Below are positions 62,459 to 64,000 of a stretch of 64,000 nt of DNA, piece after piece; position 1 is the first letter of the stretch, and each line of letters begins with the position of its first letter. Both the position numbers and the translations under genes were made by a program. A model generated the notes under the pieces. The model was given only the letters and a program-made list of their open reading frames with translations. It was not told where the DNA came from and ran no database searches. The stretch comes from Sphingobium lactosutens (lineage in GTDB: Bacteria; Pseudomonadota; Alphaproteobacteria; Sphingomonadales; Sphingomonadaceae), in NCBI RefSeq assembly GCF_013393185.1, contig NZ_QJQX01000083.1, forward strand, positions 1 to 64,000. Reading direction: 5' to 3'.

Positions 62459-64000
62459 GGCGGCCGATCAACCGCATGAGAGGCGCAAGTCGATTGGGAC
62501 TCTCCTCCTCGCCATAGGTATATTTGCGATAATGCTGGATGCTGTCGCCGTAGCGAAGCTGCGCATGCTTCCGATATTGCACACGATTGAACGCGGCGCC
62601 GGTGATCGGCTCGCCGAACTGCAATATGGCGGACCGCAGAAGATCCGGCGTCGTGCGGCCCCAGCGAAGCACCATCACCGTCTGGTCGGCATAAGGAGCA
62701 AGCTCCTGCGCGTCACCTACTGCCAGCACGGGCGGTGTATTGAGGACAATCACGTCATACCGCGCGCGCAAGGCCGCAATCAGCGTTTCGACCCTTGGCG
62801 AGGCGATCGCCGCGCCAGGATCGGGTGCCGAGCGAAGCGCCCTTATGCCATGGATGGCAGGCGTCGACGCGCTGGTCAGGATAATCTCGTCAAGCGTGGC
62901 GTTGCCGGCGAGATAATCGAGCAGGTCCTTGCCCGACGTACCGCGCTGCAAGGTGCTGCCAAGGCCAGGGCGGCGCAGGTCGAAATCAATCACGATCGCG
63001 CGCCGGCCACGGGCGATGGCGGCAGCCGCCAGACCGATGGACAGCGTCGTCTTGCCATCACCCGGCAAGGGCGATGTGACCATCACCACGTTACCGGCGG
63101 CGCGACCGGAGGTGCGTGCAAGTCGGCTTTCGATCGACCGCACCGATTCGGCAAAGGTCGAATAGGGGTGATCGATCACGCGCTGATGCGTGGCGATGCG
63201 CTGTTCCCGACGATCCGAAAGACGCGGGATCAACCCAAGCGTCGGCAAGCCGGCAATCGCCCAGATTTGCGCCGCACTGCGAACCTGGGTATCGAGTGCT
63301 TCACTCAACATGACGACGATCAACCCGAACATGATCGCAGCGACGGCGGCCGCAGCCATGATTTGCGTTCGACGCGGGAAGCTGGGCTGGGTCGGCTGCA
63401 AGGCGACAGATGCGATGGAGGCATCTGCCTTCACATTTTTCTCGTCCCTGCGGATTTCATTGAGGCGACCAAGCGAAGCGAGATACACCGTCTGCATTGC
63501 CTGGGCGTTGCGTTCCAGATCGGCAAGCGGGACGCCTTCGACAATATTGTTCAGCGAGCGCGCCCTCAACGAAGCCACGTCGCCAGCCAGTTGCGCCTCG
63601 CGCGACTGCTGCGCCGAAGCTTCATTGGACAGTTGCGACCGCACCCGCGCGGATTCAGTGGCAATATTGCCGTCCAGCTGGGCCAGTTCGGCATAGGCCT
63701 TCTTCACGTCGGGATGACCGTTCCCGTAAAGCGTGGCAAGTTCGCCGAGGCGGCGCTGAACGCTCGCCTGCTGACTGCGAAGCTCGGCGAGCAGCGGCGA
63801 CATCAACTGCCCCGCCGAACCGGACCGCCGCTGCGCCTCTGCGCGCTGACCACGTGTCGCGGCGAGTTCGGCGGCCGCGCGGCCGAGTTGCGCGGAATTG
63901 GCATCATTGCCGGCTCCCGGATCAAGACCGCGCGACCGGCGATAGGACGCGATGGACTGTTCGGTGGACACAAGCTGCCCACGCAGTTCTGCGACACGCT
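62448..64000 (-). CDS. Wzz/BY-kinase fusion (chain-length determinant and tyrosine kinase), 5' end beyond window
   Basis: The frame is open to the window edge, so the N-terminus is missing. The visible part begins in a periplasmic coiled-coil region (AAAELAATRGQRAEAQRRS, ELRSQQASVQRRLGELATLY). It then has a transmembrane segment (IMAAAAVAAIMFGLIVVML) and a cytoplasmic kinase domain. Walker A is SPLPGDGKTTLSIGL, Walker A' VIDFDLRRPGLGS and Walker B DVIVLNTPPVL. The C-terminus has a few tyrosines (Y-R-K-H, Y-R-K-Y-T-Y). It controls polymerisation and export of an exopolysaccharide. Confidence 0.92.
   Translation of the reverse strand, partial: RVAELRGQLVSTEQSIASYRRSRGLDPGAGNDANSAQLGRAAAELAATRGQRAEAQRRSGSAGQLMSPLLAELRSQQASVQRRLGELATLYGNGHPDVKKAYAELAQLDGNIATESARVRSQLSNEASAQQSREAQLAGDVASLRARSLNNIVEGVPLADLERNAQAMQTVYLASLGRLNEIRRDEKNVKADASIASVALQPTQPSFPRRTQIMAAAAVAAIMFGLIVVMLSEALDTQVRSAAQIWAIAGLPTLGLIPRLSDRREQRIATHQRVIDHPYSTFAESVRSIESRLARTSGRAAGNVVMVTSPLPGDGKTTLSIGLAAAAIARGRRAIVIDFDLRRPGLGSTLQRGTSGKDLLDYLAGNATLDEIILTSASTPAIHGIRALRSAPDPGAAIASPRVETLIAALRARYDVIVLNTPPVLAVGDAQELAPYADQTVMVLRWGRTTPDLLRSAILQFGEPITGAAFNRVQYRKHAQLRYGDSIQHYRKYTYGEEESPNRLAPLMRLIGRRAG

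Overview
The window looks like chromosome of a sphingomonad (alphaproteobacterium, Sphingobium/Novosphingobium/Sphingomonas type). The evidence is high-GC coding DNA, several very large TonB-dependent receptors, spinster-type MFS carriers, many Rieske oxygenases and SDRs, strong AGGAGG-like ribosome sites and frequent 1-4 bp gene overlaps. No rRNA, tRNA, CRISPR array, intact insertion sequence or phage gene was seen. The genus is an inference.

Region 1 (about 1-42 kb) is a large catabolic island for an unidentified hydrophobic, probably polycyclic or isoprenoid-like, substrate. It opens with a minus-strand beta-oxidation operon (acyl-CoA synthetase, SDR, crotonase, SDR, thiolase) beside a truncated lipoamide dehydrogenase gene. 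It continues with divergent gene pairs (aldo/keto reductase, GMC oxidoreductase, quinone oxidoreductase, SDR, TetR, Rieske ferredoxin, TonB receptor, MFS). Then come a Rieske oxygenase operon, a lactate-oxidase-like flavoenzyme, VOC and ThuA-like proteins and a tandem pair of acyl-CoA dehydrogenases. A 2-oxoacid dehydrogenase E1a/E1b/E2 operon follows, with a second TetR. The island ends with two further Rieske alpha subunits, a KstD-like flavoprotein, a ThDP lyase/synthase-like enzyme and an arylsulfatase. Two different short operator-like motifs recur in the promoter gaps. One resembles GTATCACGCGTTATAC (eight copies from 6.6 to 42 kb). The other is centred on CCATATGG or CCATGTGG followed by a T-run (four copies from 18 to 36 kb). 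They look like two interleaved regulons, possibly served by the two TetR proteins.

Region 2 (42.4-44.4 kb) is a small metal-resistance insert: a MerR regulator, its textbook 19-bp-spacer promoter, a cation diffusion facilitator and a badly decayed TonB receptor.

Region 3 (44.5-58.1 kb) is a polysaccharide-utilisation locus: LacI regulator with paired AGCGCT operators, TonB receptor, sulfatase, two GH3 glycosidases, a shrunken formylglycine-generating-enzyme ORF, a second sulfatase and a sugar MFS. A decayed alpha-L-fucosidase (GH29) tail lies downstream. Sulfatases plus the fucosidase relic suggest a sulfated, possibly fucose-containing, glycan.

Region 4 (58.3-64 kb) holds a Crp/Fnr regulator, a secreted pectate-lyase-fold protein with SH3 and calcium-binding ends, a LuxR-type regulator with a degenerate receiver, and the 3' part of a Wzz/BY-kinase gene that probably begins an exopolysaccharide cluster. 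A perfect 44-bp palindrome lies after the LuxR gene.
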